Source: Skeletonema tropicum
Taxonomy: Eukaryota > Bacillariophyta > Thalassiosirophyceae > Thalassiosirales > Thalassiosiraceae
Length of the DNA stretch: 64,000 nucleotides
NCBI GenBank assembly: GCA_037178625.1
Contig: CM074141.1
Location: 1,054,001-1,118,000, forward strand
Direction: 5' to 3'
In this document: piece by piece, positions 9,977-27,100 of the stretch
How the letters are laid out: every line of letters starts with the position of its first letter
Numbering within the stretch: position 1 is the stretch's first letter
The notes under the pieces: model-generated
Database searches by the model: none
Told to the model about the DNA's origin: nothing
Seen by the model: only the letters and a program-made list of their open reading frames with translations
Made by a program: the position numbers and the translations under genes

Positions 9977-12220
9977 TTAAGCTGCCTTCGACTCATCGAA
10001 GTGAATTCCTTCCTGAGTATTCCCATTGTAAAGGTCTTCAATCATGCCTTCGTATGTCTTGATAACCACATGACGCCGGATTGACATCTTTGGGGTTAAC
10101 ATGTTGTTCGATGCAGTGAAGGGGGAAACTATCAAAAAGTTCTTTGGTACTTCATATCGCTTGATCTTGTAACAATTCAGCTTGATCTCTGACGCAATCA
10201 AGCCTCTTACACGATCATTGTTGACAAGCTCTTCCTCCGACACATCCAAATCATCGGCAAATCCAACTTCTGATCGAATGGCTACCCAGTCCGGCACAAT
10301 GATCGCAATATTATGAGGTCTGTTTGCACCACATACCACAACTTGGCTTATGAAACGACTCATACTTATTGCTTCCTCGATTGGAGTTGGGCAGACATAT
10401 TTGCCATTCTCGAGTTTGTACAGTTCCTTTAGTCGTCCAGTGACATGAAGAAATCCATCCTCTCCTAGCTTACCAAGGTCTCCTGTGTGAAACATCTCTT
10501 TGCCATCAGGAGAGAGTGTAATGACTTCCTTTGTAGCGGCAAGGTTATTATGATACCCTCGCATGACATTGGGTCCAGAGCAGCAAATCTCTCCTTCTTC
10601 GCCACATTCCACAGGATTGCCATCAGAATCTACTATCCAGACCTGAACACCGTCGAGGACTTGTCCAACAGAGCCAGCCTGTCGTCTGCCCAACGCGTTA
10701 ATCGATATAATTGGACTCGTCTCTGTCAGGCCATATCCTTCACAAACAGAAATGCCAATAGCATCCATGAACTCGATAATCTCTCCTGGGCACGCAGCTC
10801 CTGCAACAAAGCCAACTCTGAGATTGTTACCGAAGCGTCCTCTTATCTTGGCTAGGACCATCTCATCAAAAAATTTGAACTTGAGCTTGTCAACAAAACC
10901 AAGAGAAGGAGCTGTGAGTCTATCACATCCAATGATCCCATTCTTGTGGGCCGCATTAGCCTTCCCAATACGGAGTGCTGCTCTCATCAGCCGTTGCTTC
11001 ATGGGGCTTTCATTATTCATCAAATTGATCACTCCATCGTAAACTCGTTTGTAGAGTGTTGGCACTGAAAATAATACAGTAGGCTGGACGAGTTGAAGAT
11101 CTTCCAAGATGTGAGGAATACCACGAGATATTCCCAAGGATGCACCTTGCGACATTAAACACCATAGCTCGCATGTCTGTTGATAAGAGAAGATAATGAA
11201 AGAAGATTGAGTTGACTGCATCGATGTTAAGAGATTTACATTGTGAAAATCTTACCTGACCATATGAATGAGCAAATGGTAGAAACGAAAGGGACCTATC
11301 TGTAGACTGTATAAAGTCAGCTTGGTCAACAACCATGTTTCGAGCAGCTTTGATGTTGGATACCTTAGGAAAGGTGGAAATTCAAATGTGTAAGAAGTCT
11401 TCATGCACATGTAAGAAGTATAATAATTGCCAGCTAAGGCTCAAGTACAGTATACACGTACCTGATTCGAATGAATGAGTTCTACGCCCTTTGGCAAACC
11501 TGTTGTACCAGATGTGTAGATCAAATTAGCCAAATCATCAGGTGATGGCTCAATAGTGCTTACGTCAATACCTTCCATCCTCGACATTGCACCACGAAAT
11601 GAATTGGGCTCATGCGTCGCCGCATCCAAACAAAGCACCTCTTTCAACAATGGTGTATTCGGCATGACCTCCTTCATCACCTTCAAATAAATATCTTCAG
11701 TGGCACAAATTAATGTCATGGATTCAGAATCATTGAGAATGTGTGTCCAATCTTTTGGAAGTTGGCTCTCATACATCGGGCAAAATGTAGCATTGAGAGA
11801 ATACGTAGCTGCGGCGATGGTAGGCCATTCTTTTCTATTATTTGATATTATGGCAACCTTGGAATAGGGTTTGACGCCTAGATCTGACAGCAGAGATGCG
11901 CATCGACGCACATCGCTACCGAAATCTGCGTAGGACGTCCAATGAAAGTCGCCGATGTCGGATGTGTATGTACCGAAGAGTGGATTCTTGCTGTAGAGGA
12001 GGGTAGCATTCCGTGTCATTTCGTGAAGGGTGTTGAACTTGAGATATCCTCGATCATCGACGAGAGTTTGACTGGCTTCATTTGCATTTGCATCATTATG
12101 GAGCGATCTCGATGGTGCTGCAGCTTCTTCAGGAACAGAAAGCTGGCTGATTGAGAATCGAGCAAATGGCCTCGCCGCCAGGCGACTGCGACTACCTGCG
12201 CGTTGTAGTAGCATCATCAT
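9977..12220 (-). CDS. Long-chain acyl-CoA synthetase (AMP-forming)
   Basis: Three exons (12220-11462, 11363-11256, 11176-9977), all joined in phase 0, give 688 aa, typical for the family. Motifs in order: the P-loop-like ATP signature LIYTSGTTGLPKGVEL near residue 240; a LPFAHSYGQ segment in exon 2; GYGLTETSP (A5); the FHTGDLGKLGEDGFLHVTGR hinge region (A7/A8); and a Lys near the end of the C-lobe. The enzyme activates long-chain fatty acids with ATP and CoA for beta-oxidation, lipid assembly or export. The Arg/Ser-rich N-terminus (three consecutive Met codons, then LQRAGSRSRLAARPFARFS) looks like an organellar presequence. The frame is intact throughout, in contrast to NOP14 next door. Confidence 0.92.
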
Positions 12221-13640
12221 CTCTTTGAAACTATCTTCTTATCTCTGTTGTGTGTAATACGGGAACAATCGAATGACTGCCTCTGTTTTTGATGACATTT
12301 GGCATTTATTTCATGGCATCATTGACGCCCCGTATTTCAAGAATTTTTGTTGACACTCTTGAGAACAAAAATCGGAACGCGGAAATTAGATCTAAATTAT
12401 TGATGATTCCGTGAGCACAGCGTCTTGGTCTTGGCAAGTCGAGCACCGCACTCTCAACAACTGTGCGCAACCGAAGCGAGGGTGACAGGGTGACCAATAC
12501 CAATATATAGTTGGTGTTTAGACTATTGCGTCAAATTGACGCGTCATATGTATAACCTGCATGTAAAGCGCAGCTTCGTTAGTGACCTGAAGAGCGACAA
12601 CAACAAGGTAGATTCAAATTTTGACACCTTTACTTTCGGATCTAGCAATATGAACACAAGCAACATCCGCTTCTTTTACCCATTATACATATATAGTTGA
12701 TAATGATAGCAAAGAATCAGAGTCGCGCTGATTGAACATGCTTGCATGTATGGGCGATACTAAAGCTTCGTATTCGTATTTGACCGATAAACGCCAGCTA
12801 AAACTAAAACTAAAACTAAAGCTCAAGTTAGCTACATATTTTTACACCTTTTCGATGAAGCGACGTGAGTATGAGCTAAATCGGCTTCTTATAGTTCAAA
12901 GGATAGTATAGAATCAAACTTAAGCAGCTTATGCATATGTTGCAAGTACAAGCGCAGCTAAAGCTTCTAAAATAATGACCTGATGATGATGAGGGCCACT
13001 TATGCCTTCAAGGCGTCATCTATTCATATCATTCATATCTAACAACAAAAGTACGAGTAATCCGCTTCTAGTGGCCCATTATGGTTGGTAATTTTAATTA
13101 TAGTGAAGAATCACACCGACCCGACTAAAACATATCATGTCTGATGAGGCCAGATCGATCTCAAAGACGACATGTATTCATATCTAGCAAAGTTGTTGTT
13201 CACGCTAAGGCAAATAGGAAATAGTAAAGATAGTAGTATCCATCGCTCAAATTAAATCAAGCTGAAGTAACTACTTCACATCCTAATCCTACACCTACAC
13301 GCACGCACACGCTCCGTCAGAGTCAGACAAACAACAAAGAAGCAACGCACACATAACTTTCACCCCGGCCGGCGAGACTCAACGCATCCCACAATCGAGA
13401 ATCGCCTAAAACCCATCACCTATAGAGAGAGCATCTCCGGTTTTCCAAGGGCGAAGAGTAATTGGAGCTGCGTCAAGCGATAGAGTCCATAAAGCGAGAG
13501 AAAAGAGAAAATAGGCGAATTAAAATCGTGTCGTGAACCGACAAGAGGTTAAATCTTGGTCTTGGTGCACGACACATCACAAAGCTCACGCCATGGCACC
13601 ATAATTTTTCCAGCGGAAAAATCCAACAGTCCAACAGGAA
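12221..13640. repeat. Gene-free spacer holding decayed relatives of the neighbouring satellite
   Basis: No credible ORF. Three spots echo the satellite core CCGCTTCTAGTGGCCCATTA found in the array at 17.3-23.7 kb: near 12666 (CCGCTTCTTTTACCCATTAT), near 12880 (CGGCTTCTTATAGTT) and near 13066 (CCGCTTCTAGTGGCCCATTA, identical core). They are spaced about 190-215 bp apart, close to the satellite unit length, and flanking bases also align loosely (AAGTACGAGTAAT versus AAGCGTACGAG). A short AAACTA microsatellite lies near 12795. I read this as an old, degraded part of the same repeat family on the far side of the ubiquitin-MACPF gene. Confidence 0.45.
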
Positions 13641-13660
13641 ACAAATCAATGGAAACAACC

Positions 13661-16955
<3,295 letters not shown>

Positions 16956-17340
16956 ACTCCAGTCGAAGTCGGATGTTGAAAAGGGTAGAAGATGTCTTGT
17001 TTGTTTCTTGCTTGGCTTGCTTGATCTTGGTTTACGGGGGTAATTTGACGCTAAACAATTATATAATAAAGTGATTACTCTCCATATGTATACCTTTTCA
17101 CATGATAATGATAAGAGCTCATTTCTGCTATTGAAATTAAACTCACAATGTCAGAATTGATATAGGAGTAAACAGATTGTAATTGACCAGAGAGAACAAG
17201 ATGATTGAGAACAGAAAATATATTTTGCTTTAACTAAAGAGATTGGCTGAGAATGATAACTAGTTAAAACAATACGATTGAAAAAGCTCTTATTTTTCTA
17301 CCTTAACCTTAACAATAACAGAAAGAAACGACACTATAAC
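16956..17340. other. Spacer between the MACPF-lectin gene and the satellite array
   Basis: A/T-rich, no ORF of note and no recognised repeat; probably the 3' untranslated region of the upstream gene followed by unique sequence up to the first satellite unit. Confidence 0.4.
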
Positions 17341-20300
17341 TATGCAAGCACATTAGCACTGCTCAGACAGCTGGCGTGCGTAGAAGCGATGCTACAGTCT
17401 CGTAGTTGAACTGAGAGGTCAAGTGTGGGCTGACCAACGTGCTTCATTCTACCAAATCGTATCTATCGTCGTCAGCAAGCGTACGAGCCGCTTCTAGTGG
17501 CCCATTATAGTCGGCGGTGATACGACACAAGCACATTACCACTGCTCAGACGGCTGACGTGCGTAGAAGCGATGCTGCAGCGTAGTTGATCTGAGAGGTC
17601 CAGTGTGGGCTGGCAAGCTGTGCCTGTGCTTCATTCTACCAAATCGTATCTATCGTCGTCAATATGCGTACGAGCCGCTTCTAGTGGCCCATTATAGTCG
17701 GCGGTGATACGACACAAGCACATTAGCACTGCTGAGACGGCTGGCGTGCGTAGAAGCGATGCTACAGTCTCGTAGCTGATCTGAGAGGTCCAGTGTGGGC
17801 TGACCAGATGTGCTTCATTCTACCAAATCGTATCTATGGTCGTGAGCAAGCGTACGAGCCGCTTCTAGTGGCCCATTATAGTCGGCGGTGATACGACACA
17901 AGCACATTAGCACTGCTCAGACGGCTGACGTGCGTAGAAGCGATGCTACAGTCTCGTAGCTGATCTGAGAGGTCCAGTGTGGGCTGGCAAGCTGTGCCTG
18001 TGCTTCATTCTACCAAATCGTATCTATCGTCGTCAATAAGCGTACGAGCCGCTTCTAGTGGCCCATTATAGTCGGCGGTGATACGACACAAGCACATTAC
18101 CACTGCTCAGACGGCTGACATGCGTAGAAGCGATGCTACAGTCTCGTAGCTGATCTGAGAGGTCCAGTGTGGGCTGACCAAATGTGCTACATTCTACCAA
18201 ATCGTATCTATCGTCGTCAATATGCGTACGAGCCGCTTCTAGTGGCCCATTATAGTCGGCGGTGATACGACACAAGCACATTACCACTGCTCAGACAGCT
18301 GACGTGCGTAGAAGCGATGCTACAGTCTCGTAGCTGATCTGAGAGGTCAAGTGTGGGCTGACCAACGTGCTTCATTCTACCAAATCGTATCTATCGTCGT
18401 CAGCAAGCGTACGAGCCGCTTGTAGTGGCCCATTATAGTCGGCGGTGATACGACACAAGCACATTACCACTGCTCAGACGGCTGGCGTGCGTAGAAGCGA
18501 TGCTACAGTCTCGTAGCTGATCTGAGAGGTCCAGTGTGGGCTGACCAGATGTGCTTCATTCTACCAAATCGTATCTATGGTCGTGAGCAAGCGTACGAGC
18601 CGCTTCTAGTGGCCCATTATAGTCGGCGGTGATACGACACAAGCACATTAGCACTGCTCAGACGGCTGACGTGCGTAGAAGCGATGCTACAGTCTCGTAG
18701 CTGATCTGAGAGGTCCAGTGTGGGCTGGCAAGCTGTGCCTGTGCTTCATTCTACCAAATCGTATCTATCGTCGTCAATAAGCGTACGAGCCGCTTCTAGT
18801 GGCCCATTATAGTCGGCGGTGATACGACACAAGCACATTACCACTGCTCAGACGGCTGACATGCGTAGAAGCGATGCTACAGTCTCGTAGCTGATCTGAG
18901 AGGTCCAGTGTGGGCTGACCAAATGTGCTACATTCTACCAAATCGTATCTATCGTCGTCAATATGCGTACGAGCCGCTTCTAGTGGCCCATTATAGTCGG
19001 CGGTGATACGACACAAGCACATTACCACTGCTCAGACAGCTGACGTGCGTAGAAGCGATGCTACAGTCTCGTAGCTGATCTGAGAGGTCAAGTGTGGGCT
19101 GACCAACGTGCTTCATTCTACCAAATCGTATCTATCGTCGTCAGCAAGCGTACGAGCCGCTTGTAGTGGCCCATTATAGTCGGCGGTGATACGACACAAG
19201 CACATTACCACTGCTCAGACGGCTGGCGTGCGTAGAAGCGATGCTACAGTCTCGTAGCTGATCTGAGAGGTCCAGTGTGGGCTGACCAGATGTGCTACAT
19301 TCTACCAAATCGTATCTATCGTCGTCAATATGCGTACGAGCCGCTTCTAGTGGCCCATTATAGTCGGCGGTGATACGACACAAGCACATTAGCACTGCTC
19401 AGACAGCTGACGTGCGTAGAAGCGATGCTACAGTCTCGTTATTGATCTGAGAGGTCCAGTGTGGGCTGACCAACGTGCTTCATTCTACCAAATCGTATCT
19501 ATCGTCGTCAGCAAGCGTACGAGCCGCTTCTAGTGGCCCATTATAGTCGGCGGTGATACGACACAAGCACATTACCACTGCTCAGACGGCTGACGTGCGT
19601 AGAAGCGATGCTACAGTCTCGTAGCTGATCTGAGAGGTCCAGTGTGGGCTGGCCAGCTGTGCCTGTGCTTCATTCTACCAAATCGTATCTATCGTCGTGA
19701 GCAAGCGTACGAGCCGCTTCTAGTGGCCCATTATAGTCGGCGGTGATACGACACAGGCACATTACCACTGCTCAGACAGCTGACGTGCGTAGAAGCGATG
19801 CTACAGTCTCGTAGCTGATCTGAGAGGTCCAGTGTGGGCTGACCAGATGTGCTACATTCTACCAAATCGTATCTATCGTCGTCAATATGCGTACGAGCCG
19901 CTTCTAGTGGCCCATTATAGTCGGCGGTGATACGACACAAGCACATTAGCACTGCTCAGACAGCTGACTTGCGTAGAAGCGATGCTACAGTCTCGTTATT
20001 GATCTGAGAGGTCAAGTGTGGGCTGACCAACGTGCTTCATTCTACCAAATCGTATCTATCGTCGTCAGCAAGCGTACGAGCCGCTTGTAGTGGCCCATTA
20101 TAGTCGGCGGTGATACGACACAAGCACATTAGCACTGCTCAGACGGCTGACGTGCGTAGAAGCGATGCTACAGTCTCGTAGCTGATCTGAGAGGTCCAGT
20201 GTGGGCTGGCAAGCTGTGCCTGTGCTTCATTCTACCAAATCGTATCTATCGTCGTCAGCAAGCGTACGAGCCGCTTGTAGGGGCCCATTATAGTCGGCGG

Positions 20301-23300
20301 TGATACGACACAAGCACATTACCACTGCTCAGACGGCTGGCGTGCGTAGAAGCGATGCTACAGTCTCGTAGCTGATCTGAGAGGTCCAGTGTGGGCTGAC
20401 CAGATGTGCTACATTCTACCAAATCGTATCTATCGTCGTCAATATGCGTACGAGCCGCTTGTAGTGGCCCATTATAGTCGGCGGTGATACGACACAAGCA
20501 CATTACCACTGCTCAGACAGCTGACGTGCGTAGAAGCGATGCTACAGTCTCGTTATTGATCTGAGAGGTCAAGTGTGGGCTGACCAACGTGCTTCATTCT
20601 ACCAAATCGTATCTATCGTCGTCAGCAAGCGTACGAGCCGCTTCTAGTGGCCCATTATAGTCGGCGGTGATACGACACAAGCACATTACCACTGCTCAGA
20701 CGGCTGACGTGCGTAGAAGCGATGCTACAGTCTCGTAGCTGATCTGAGAGGTCCAGTGTGGGCTGGCCAGCTGTGCCTGTGCTTCATTCTACCAAATCGT
20801 ATCTATCGTCGTCAGCAAGCGTACGAGCCGCTTCTAGTGGCCCATTATAGTCGGCGGTGATACGACACAGGCACATTACCACTGCTCAGACGGCTGACGT
20901 GCGTAGAAGCGATGCTACAGTCTCGTAGCTGATCTGAGAGGTCCAGTGTGGGCTGACCAGATGTGCTACATTCTACCAAATCGTATCTATCGTCGTCAAT
21001 ATGCGTACGAGCCGCTTCTAGTGGCCCATTATAGTCGGCGGTGATACGACACAAGCACATTACCACTGCTCAGACAGCTGACGTGCGTAGAAGCGATGCT
21101 ACAGTCTCGTAGTTGATCTGAGAGGTCCAGTGTGGGCTGGCAAGCTGTGCCTGTGCTTCATTCTACCAAATCGTATCTATCGTCGTCAGCAAGCGTACGA
21201 GCCGCTTCTAGTGGCCCATTATAGTCGGCGGTGATACGACACAAGCACATTACCACTGCTCAGACAGCTGACGTGCGTAGAAGCGATGCTACAGTCTCGT
21301 TATTGATCTGAGAGGTCCAGTGTGGGCTGACCAGATGTGCTTCATTCTACCAAATCGTATCTATCGTCGTCAGCAAGCGTACGAGCCGCTTGTAGTGGCC
21401 CATTATAGTCGGCGGTGATACGACACAAGCACATTACCACTGCTCAGACAGGCTGACGTGCGTAGAAGCGATGCTACAGTCTCGTAGCTGATCTGAGAGG
21501 TCCAGTGTGGGCTGGCCAGCTGTGCCTGTGCTTCATTCTACCAAATCGTATCTATCGTCGTCAGCAAGCGTACGAGCCGCTTCTAGTGGCCCATTATAGT
21601 CGGCGGTGATACGACACAAGCACATTACCACTGCTCAGACGGCTGACGTGCGTAGAAGCGATGCTACAGTCTCGTAGCTGATCTGAGAGGTCCAGTGTGG
21701 GCTGACCAGATGTGCTACATTCTACCAAATCGTATCTATCGTCGTCAATATGCGTACGAGCCGCTTCTAGTGGCCCATTATAGTCGGCGGTGATACGACA
21801 CAAGCACATTAACACTGCTCAGACAGCTGACGTGCGTAGAAGCGATGCTACAGTCTCGTTATTGATCTGAGAGGTCAAGTGTGGGCTGACCAACGTGCTT
21901 CATTCTACCAAATCGTATCTATCGTCGTCAGCAAGCGTACGAGCCGCTTCTAGTGGCCCATTATAGTCGGCGGTGATACGACACAAGCACATTACCACTG
22001 CTCAGACGGCTGACGTGCGTAGAAGCGATGCTACAGTCTCGTAGCTGATCTGAGAGGTCCAGTGTGGGCTGGCCAGCTGTGCCTGTGCTTCATTCTACCA
22101 AATCGTATCTATCGTCGTGAGCAAGCGTACGAGCCGCTTCTAGTGGCCCATTATAGTCGGCGGTGATACGACACAGGCACATTACCACTGCTCAGACGGC
22201 TGACGTGCGTAGAAGCGATGCTACAGTCTCGTAGCTGATCTGAGAGGTCCAGTGTGGGCTGACCAGATGTGCTACATTCTACCAAATCGTATCTATCGTC
22301 GTCAATATGCGTACGAGCCGCTTGTAGTGGCCCATTATAGTCGGCGGTGATACGACACAAGCACATTACCACTGCTCAGACAGCTGACGTGCGTAGAAGC
22401 GATGCTGCAGTCTCGTAGTTGATCTGAGAGGTCCAGTGTGGGCTGGCAAGCTGTGCCTGTGCTTCATTCTACCAAATCGTATCTATCGTCGTCAGCAATG
22501 CGTACGAGCCGCTTCTAGTGGCCCATTATAGTCGGCGGTGATACGACACAAGCACATTAACACTGCTCAGACAGCTGACGTGCGTAGAAGCGATGCTACA
22601 GTCTCGTTATTGATCTGAGAGGTCCAGTGTGGGCTGACCAGATGTGCTTCATTCTACCAAATCGTATCTATCGTCGTCAGCAAGCGTACGAGCCGCTTGT
22701 AGGGGCCCATTATAGTCGGCGGTGATACGACACAAGCACATTAGCACTGCTCAGACAGCTGACGTGCGTAGAAGCGATGCTACAGTCTCGTAGCTGATCT
22801 GAGAGGTCCAGTGTGGGCTGGCCAGCTGTGCCTGTGCTTCATTCTACCAAATCGTATCTATCGTCATCAGCAAATGTACTGAGCCGCTTCTAGTGGCCCA
22901 TTATAGTCGGAGGTGATACGACACAAGCACATTAGCACTGCTCAGACAGCTGACGTGCGTAGAAGCGATGCTACAGTCTCGTTAGCTGATCTGAGAGGTC
23001 CAGTGTGGACTGACCAGCTGTGCCTGTGCTTCATTCTACCAAATCGTATCTATCGTCATCAGGCAAATGTATGATCCGCTTCTAGTGGCCCATTATAGTC
23101 GGAGGTGATACGACACAAGCACATTACCACTGCTCAGACGGCTGACGTGCGTAGAAGCGATGCTACAGTCTCGTAGCTGATCTGAGAGGTCCAGTGTGGA
23201 CTGGCCAGCATGTGCCTGTGCTTCATTCTACCAAATCGTATCTATCGTCAGTGAGCAAGCGTACTGAGCCGCTTCTAGTGGCCCATTATAGTCGGAGGTG

Positions 23301-23690
23301 ATACGACACAAGCACATTAACCACTGCTCAGACAGGCTGACATGCGTAGAAGCGATGCTACAGTCTCGTATCTGATCTGAGAGGTCCAGTGTGGACTGGC
23401 CAGCTGTGTCTGTGCTTCATTCTACCAAATCGTATCTATCGTCGTCGAGCAAGCGTACGAGCCGCTTCTAGTGGCCCATTATAGTCGGTGGTGATAGGAT
23501 ACAAACACATTAGATAGGATACAAGCACATTAGCACTGCTCAGACGGCTGGCGTGCGTAGAAGCGATGCTACAGTCTCGTAGCTGATCTGAGAGGTCCAG
23601 TGTGAGAATCTGCACCAAATTTTCCAAATCGTATCTATCGTCGTCAATAAGCGTATGAGCCGGTTCTTGTGGTCTTTCATAGTTTGTTGC
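17341..23690. repeat. Tandem satellite array, ~184-190 bp unit, about 34 copies, higher-order periodicity
   Basis: The block CCGCTTCTAGTGGCCCATTA recurs at steps of 183-190 bp throughout. Landmark variants (AAGCTGTGCCTGTGCTTC, CAACGTGCTTC, CAGATGTGCT) rotate in order, so the real period is higher: repeated 222-bp minus-strand open frames recur at 741, 367, 557, 557, 557, 749 and 557 bp, i.e. mostly three units (557) or four (741-749). The 741-bp blocks around 18066 and 18807 are nearly or fully identical. Units near the right edge (from about 22860) carry small insertions and end in a decayed copy at 23690; the left edge is cleaner. The 73-codon open frames are by-products of the repeat, not genes. 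Unit length is near one nucleosome plus linker. Candidate centromeric or heterochromatic satellite. Confidence 0.95.
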
Positions 23691-24178
23691 TTTTTTGAAT
23701 ATGTACATTAGCGTTTTTTCGTCGTATATATTGCAATTTTATATATGAAGCAATGTTAGTAAGAGCATTGTTCTCTTCTATAGATCAGTGCGATCTGAGA
23801 AACAGCTGTGGAGGCAGTATATGAAGTAACAATACTGACGACACAGCACACATGTTGGTTAGTAATAATTTCGTCCCTAGAGGGCTAATCAGACGTACTT
23901 TAAAATTTCTGTTGTATTATTGTTCTCTGTTATATATCTATTTTAGTTTGTTGTTCATTGCATACTTTAATCTAGATAGATACAATTTGATTCAGTTCAC
24001 CTCAGCAAATAATTGATATCTTGCCGATGGAACCAATGACGCGTAAAATCTCTGATTTATCCATATTTTTTGTAGTTTATTAATGTCGTGTAGAGTACTG
24101 TTTTATAATGTATGTCATTGTGGTGATGGACAGGCAAGCGGGTGTCCGGTGTCCGCTGTTGTACTTGTCAGTCGAATC
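23691..24178. other. A/T-rich spacer, no gene seen
   Basis: Almost 500 bp between the last decayed satellite unit and the stop of the GT25-type gene. No ORF, tRNA-like or repeat structure recognised. Confidence 0.5.
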
Positions 24179-27100
24179 TCAACAACCTGAATACTCCACA
24201 TCGGAATCCTTCTTAGCAGCACGCCAATTTCCTCCTCCTCTAGCTCCACTTACTTTCGACTGTGTTACGACTTGTTTTTGGGCGCACAACGGAACTTGTG
24301 CTGCAAAGGCTCGGAATTTCATAATCTTAGACAGGTCCTTTGGAAGAGGAACACTCTGTGCTTTTGCATGTTTACCAACACCAATTGAGTCACCGTAGCG
24401 ATTTGCAAAGTTGTCACGCATTTTAACTGCTATCCAGCTATCAACAGGACCTACTACTGGTAAAGATGATATGAGAAATCTAGCACCCGCTTCTGATAGA
24501 ATGTAGCCTGTTAGATACCACAGACATGAAGGAATACCGATCTCTGGAGAATAATCGATAATTGGAGCCAACTTCGGCCGGGAATACCCGATACTGCAGA
24601 AGTGGAAGTCTCGAGGGAGTTCATCAAGGACAGCTTCGATCCGCTCAACGAATCTATCACAGAGTATTGCGTCATCTTCGAGTATGACACAGACAGGTGA
24701 TGGATCCATGGCCTCATTTTCCTTTAGCAAGGGCGAGCCCCGTGCAAACCCAGAGATAGTGAGCATTCCTGCAATCTTGTTCAAATTCACAGTGGAGTCA
24801 GTGGCTTTGTCCATGGAGTCAAAAGAAGAGAGAGATGATACCACTCCAAACCACGTTGCTATGTGAGATAGCGCACACGCTTTCTCGGATGTGGTCGTGT
24901 GGGCATCTTTGAAGTCACTTCCTGCATGTTTGTCAAATGCGCTCAATTCGCTTGGCTTCCATTTCTCTCGAACAAAGTCCGATAGTGCACACTTTCCTTT
25001 TGTCGCCTGAGCAACTTTTATTTCCAGTTCATCTTTACTACACTGACCATCAAATGCAAAGTTACCAGTTCTTTCTCCTTCATTGTCGCAGATTGCAGTC
25101 GCCTTCTTGCCTACCGAAACAGAACTCTTATGCCGTAGATTTGCAACTCCTTTCATTACAAGCATGCGCTCACTACTAACGGCACATTCCGTGAAGTCAA
25201 GGAGGCGGTCAGGACGCCGCTCTAGATTTATGACTCGAACTGTAGCAATTTCAGCAACATCAAGCAATGACGAAATGACTGCACAGGTGCCAGAACGCTT
25301 ACTTGCCAATGACGAGCTGTATTTTCCCATTGCGTTCATAGATGACAAAACTCTCTTTGCAAACCGATGTAACCCTAACGCATCGCCAAGAAGTTTGTAG
25401 CACTGAATAATAGCATCGACATTTGTGTCCACCCAGTCAGTATCATTTACCTCTAATGCCACCGCAACATCCACTGCAGCTTCAAGAATGGTCGAAAATT
25501 CCTTTTTGATACTGAATGCAGCTGCTGTGTGCCTTCCTGCTGATGCACTGACAAGTTTGACCGATTCCCACTTCCTGCTCATGATGTTATTGTAAGCAAA
25601 GCAACATGCTGTAAGAAGAGAGAAAAGCTGCCTACTCTGCCTGTCACCAATGAAGCTTCTATTCTTCAAGGAGGAAACAATACTTCTGCAGAACTGAATT
25701 ATTTCGTCAGCCTTTCCAATGGTACTCAGAAATGTAATGCAAGATAATCCTAGCTCTGTTGGCGATAACTTTTCTATACAGAGCTTGTTGACTTGGTCAT
25801 CATTGCGAAGCGAAAAGATTTCCAACATTTCATCTTCCACGCTGTCGCCAATATTCAACCATTTTCCATTCGCAAGACGTAGGAGACGTTTGTAGGCTGC
25901 AACTTCAACTACAGCGATATCTCGAATGCGTTTGTTAGAACTTGAACATCTCTCTTTCCATATGTCGGCAGCGGTTCGTGTGGCAAACGCTGTCGCTTTC
26001 AATAGCAACGACGAACACTCTTCAGGGATTGTGTCGCCACTATTACTTGACAGAATAGATCGAATACACTCACAGAACCACTCCTCGTTTCTCTCAAAAA
26101 TTGCATCAGCAGGATCGTGGTCTTCCGGTGACAGAAGGCTCTCCAGCACGCACATACTAAGTGCTGGGGGGATCTTTGGATGATAATGTTCTATCCCACG
26201 AGACGGAGCTGCAGAAATAACATATCCCAGTACGAGTTCAGTCGCCTTTTGAAAGCAACCCAGACGTTGTTGAAGTAAGGAAGCGATCCTTCCGTGAGCA
26301 ATTCTCTCCTCCAAGCTGACTAATCGATTGAAATTTTTGACACTGTAAACGAAATCTCCCTCTGGTTCGAACATGTCTTCTTCATTCATGACATCTGTAG
26401 GATAAAAATGCATCGCCGATGAGTCCAAGTTCAAAGCACGTTCGGTATTCGCCCAAGTTCGAGTGATTTCAACATGAAGAGAGGAGAGTACCTTTTCCAC
26501 AAGTTGACATCGATTTCTCATTCCAATGTTCAGAATTGTCATGTCTTCTGCCTGTAATAACATGCCTTGAGTATTCCCATCTTCAAAGATCATCTCCCAA
26601 TCGCATTCTTCAAAGCTGTCGTGACAGTACACGTTCATAATGGTCAAGACGTCAATCAAATACTTCAATCCTACTGATGCAGGATGTTTCCGTATACTTT
26701 CAGGTTGATCATTGTCGTCGTTTCGCGGTGTGCCAAAGTACACAATTGGACAATGAGGTTTGCCACCTCTATAAAATGGATGATAATTCTGTTGCTCGGA
26801 TGTTGTATCTTCGTGATTGTTCATGACCGACGACGCTTCTATCAAAGTATGGAGAGAAGCCATCATATCTGCCACTACCTTTTCATCACTTTGACGATGC
26901 AATATTCTCTCCGTAGCTGTTGTCGAATGCACTTCAATATCTTTTGCTTTGTCGGTCAGCTGTTCCTCGTTCAAGAACGATGTTTGCTCGTCTTCATCTT
27001 CATCGGTGGCTGCATCTAATTGAGCTGTACAATCTTTATTCGTCTGCGGTAATATTTCGTTTGTAGGCGATACTTTGGTCTCTACGACGACGACAAGAGT

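Noticed and set aside
18066..22372. Repeated 73-residue minus-strand ORFs in the satellite array
   Set aside because: They recur only because the satellite recurs, start in variable context, and unit lengths are often not multiples of three. No sign of coding selection.
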